From the NCBI GenBank assembly GCA_002811645.1, contig PDIP01000023.1, positions 24,869 through 88,868 on the forward strand: DNA of 64,000 bases, read 5' to 3'. The notes beneath the pieces were generated by a model. That model was not told the origin of the DNA, did not search any database, and worked only from the letters and a program-made list of their open reading frames with translations. Position 1 is the first letter of the stretch. Every line of letters starts with the position of its first letter. The stretch comes from Corallochytrium limacisporum (taxonomy: Eukaryota; Opisthokonta). Both the position numbers and the translations under genes were made by a program. This document shows positions 62,373-64,000 of this stretch, one piece after another.

Positions 62373-63677
62373 CTATAACTCATCATGCCCATGGAATGGA
62401 TGATCGGGATCGTCTACAAGCTGTTGGACATCAGGAATATCAGCCTCAGTAAGTTTGCACCAAGCCGGCGTAGCAAAGGTTACGTACACTCGACAGTCAC
62501 TATCGTACGCATCAATGATCGTGTTCTCCGATCCACAGGAGAAGTCTATTTTGGCACTCCACTTCTTACCTCTCCGACAGGTCTGGGCACCTGGTCGATG
62601 GATCAATGACCCAGCGTCAAGATCCAGCTTCTTGTTCCATAATCCCACCAATGTCTTCTCTGAAGGCCTGTTCTTGTCCTTAATTAGGTAAGCTGCTTGC
62701 ATGATACACACTTCGTACCTACGATCAGTTCCGTCAAAATCAAAACATTCTTCGAAGAGGTCAAAGAGTGCCTTGTCTTCACCGTAATCAATGCGCAGCA
62801 GTTTCTCAAGATCCATGCCCATGTCTCTAATTTCATTGGCCTCGATCCGAATATCTCGGCGTTTCGTGAAGGCCTCGTTGTATCGATTGGTGACGTCTTG
62901 TTCCGCTTTGGTCATTTCCGGGCGCGGAGTGCCGAAGCTGGAGCCTAAGCCTTCCACCCCCGCCTCCTTCTGTTTCTTCCAGTCCTTGTATCGCTGACTC
63001 CATTCCTCTTGCCTCTGGTCATCAGCTTGCTTTGCGGAGTTATAGGCCGCCTCCAGCTCCATTACCACTTGGTCCAACTCCTTGACTTGCTTGCGCTTTT
63101 CCTCGACAGTGTTAGAGTATTCCTTGATCTTTCCCTCGAGAGTCAAAAGTTTCTTCGCACCCCTTGCTTCCATCTCTGCACGTCTTTCGATGGTGACTCG
63201 GGCTCTTCCAATCCGCTCTGCTGCTTCAGCTCGCCACTTCTCAAGGGCCTCTGCGCAGAAGTTTCTACATTGTACTGCCAGTGTCATATCCTTGTTGTGC
63301 GAGGGTAATAGTGAAGCATCCGATACTTGATTGGCAACCCATTCGTCTTGACCGTCACAGCAGTCACAGAGTCCGTCGTTGACGAACGAAGCAGGGACTC
63401 GGTGGGCTCTGAACCCGATCTGCTGGCAGGTGAAGCTACCATTCGCACATGCCGCAGTGCCTGGCTCATCACTACCGTCAGGACAGTCGCATCGGTCGTT
63501 GTTCACCCGCTTGCCACTGATCTTCTTGGATCCGTCGAGGCATTCAAACTCTCCACCGTCGATCGCTTTCCGGTACTGTTCCTGTAGATCGCTTTCTACG
63601 CCCATAATCCATCCTTCACCAGTCGCAAAGGCGGTGATCGCCAGGGTCAAGAGCGTCAAGCACTGAGCGAACTTCAT
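62373..63677 (-). CDS. GTB1: Glucosidase II beta subunit
   Basis: 434-residue regulatory subunit of ER glucosidase II, which trims glucose from N-glycans in the calnexin cycle. Signal peptide about 1-19. Two LDL-receptor class A-like Cys modules follow (NDRCDCPDGSDEPG and NDGLCDCCDGQDEW). A long charged coiled coil spans about 140-260. The C-terminal MRH mannose-binding domain starts near 310 (FDGTDRRYEVCIMQ ... FATPAWC). It ends HDEL, the classic fungal ER-retrieval signal. Slightly shorter than animal PRKCSH (528), which has a long acidic insert missing here. ATG at 63677. Confidence 0.95.
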   Translation of the reverse strand: MKFAQCLTLLTLAITAFATGEGWIMGVESDLQEQYRKAIDGGEFECLDGSKKISGKRVNNDRCDCPDGSDEPGTAACANGSFTCQQIGFRAHRVPASFVNDGLCDCCDGQDEWVANQVSDASLLPSHNKDMTLAVQCRNFCAEALEKWRAEAAERIGRARVTIERRAEMEARGAKKLLTLEGKIKEYSNTVEEKRKQVKELDQVVMELEAAYNSAKQADDQRQEEWSQRYKDWKKQKEAGVEGLGSSFGTPRPEMTKAEQDVTNRYNEAFTKRRDIRIEANEIRDMGMDLEKLLRIDYGEDKALFDLFEECFDFDGTDRRYEVCIMQAAYLIKDKNRPSEKTLVGLWNKKLDLDAGSLIHRPGAQTCRRGKKWSAKIDFSCGSENTIIDAYDSDCRVYVTFATPAWCKLTEADIPDVQQLVDDPDHPFHGHDEL

Positions 63678-64000
63678 AGTGTTCTATCTTCTTGACAGAT
63701 CTTGAGAAGACCATTGGTCTCTATGCCAGCGGCACAGGTTAGTTCAACCACTTCCATTCCAATTCCGTTAGTTAACAATACATCTCAGGACCTGCACCAT
63801 GAAAATCCTTTTAAACACCTTCAAACACTGTGAATTAAGTCGGGTGTCGAGGCTCTCTTTCCTTGGGTCCAAGTCGTCCTCGAAGTGCGGCGCATTTGGA
63901 CGCCAACGTAGAACATCGGTCAAGGCCCCCAACTCGACTCCGATGCACGCACCACAGCCCCCCGGGATGGGGGGGGTTTGGCAAGTGAGGGAATTGTGTG
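63678..64000. other. Upstream region of GTB1 to window end
   Basis: 323 bp, probably the GTB1 promoter. It ends in a C/G-rich patch (63956-63977) like those in other upstream spacers. No gene recognised. Confidence 0.5.

Overview
The window reads as nuclear DNA of an early-diverging fungus, probably one from a flagellated (zoosporic) lineage. Fungal signs are a Chs5-type N-terminal domain, an HDEL ER-retrieval signal on glucosidase II beta, a PMR1-type Golgi calcium pump and a compact gene layout. Two adjacent genes, a MOK-type RCK-family kinase and a FAM161-domain protein, belong to families tied to cilia, centrioles and basal bodies. A MANF-like ER protein is also present, from a family known chiefly from animals. 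I cannot name the species. About 29 protein genes are supported. None needs an intron, which is unusual for a fungus of this kind. I recognised no tRNA, rRNA, transposon or CRISPR array.

Layout. 0.7-6.9 kb: carnitine acetyltransferase, a TPMT-like methyltransferase, an orphan membrane protein and a frameshifted orphan. 7-17.3 kb: eIF2 gamma, DHFR, Tim8, a CID-domain Pol II CTD-binding protein, a RanBP9-type GID/CTLH subunit and CNOT10. 17.4-30.6 kb: PMR1 Ca/Mn pump, XPA, S-adenosylhomocysteinase, glycine cleavage H protein and CBP80. 31-41.6 kb: WDR81-like BEACH protein, MOK kinase with an unusual leader and tail, and FAM161. 41.7-53.1 kb: fibrillarin, Chs5-like acidic protein, ARF1, a mitochondrial TPR protein, MANF-like protein and a large Gln-rich protein. 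53-64 kb: a 3.7-kb gene-poor stretch with a candidate 40-residue membrane microprotein, a frameshifted ornithine-type mitochondrial carrier, eL15, proteasome chaperone PAC2, Sua5 and glucosidase II beta.

Architecture. Convergent neighbours are packed to 40-205 bp, while divergent pairs are separated by about 0.5-2.4 kb of GC- and pyrimidine-rich DNA with homopolymers and CA/CT repeats. A recurrent near-palindromic element (core AGTRAATGTACT) sits in at least six of these upstream spacers and I did not see it in convergent 3' spacers. Most genes are housekeeping (translation, mRNA decay, one-carbon metabolism, ER quality control, mitochondrial import) and do not form one pathway. Loose functional links are DHFR, SAH hydrolase and GCV-H (one-carbon), MANF and GTB1 (ER folding), CBP80, CNOT10 and the CID protein (mRNA life cycle), and MOK and FAM161 (cilium).
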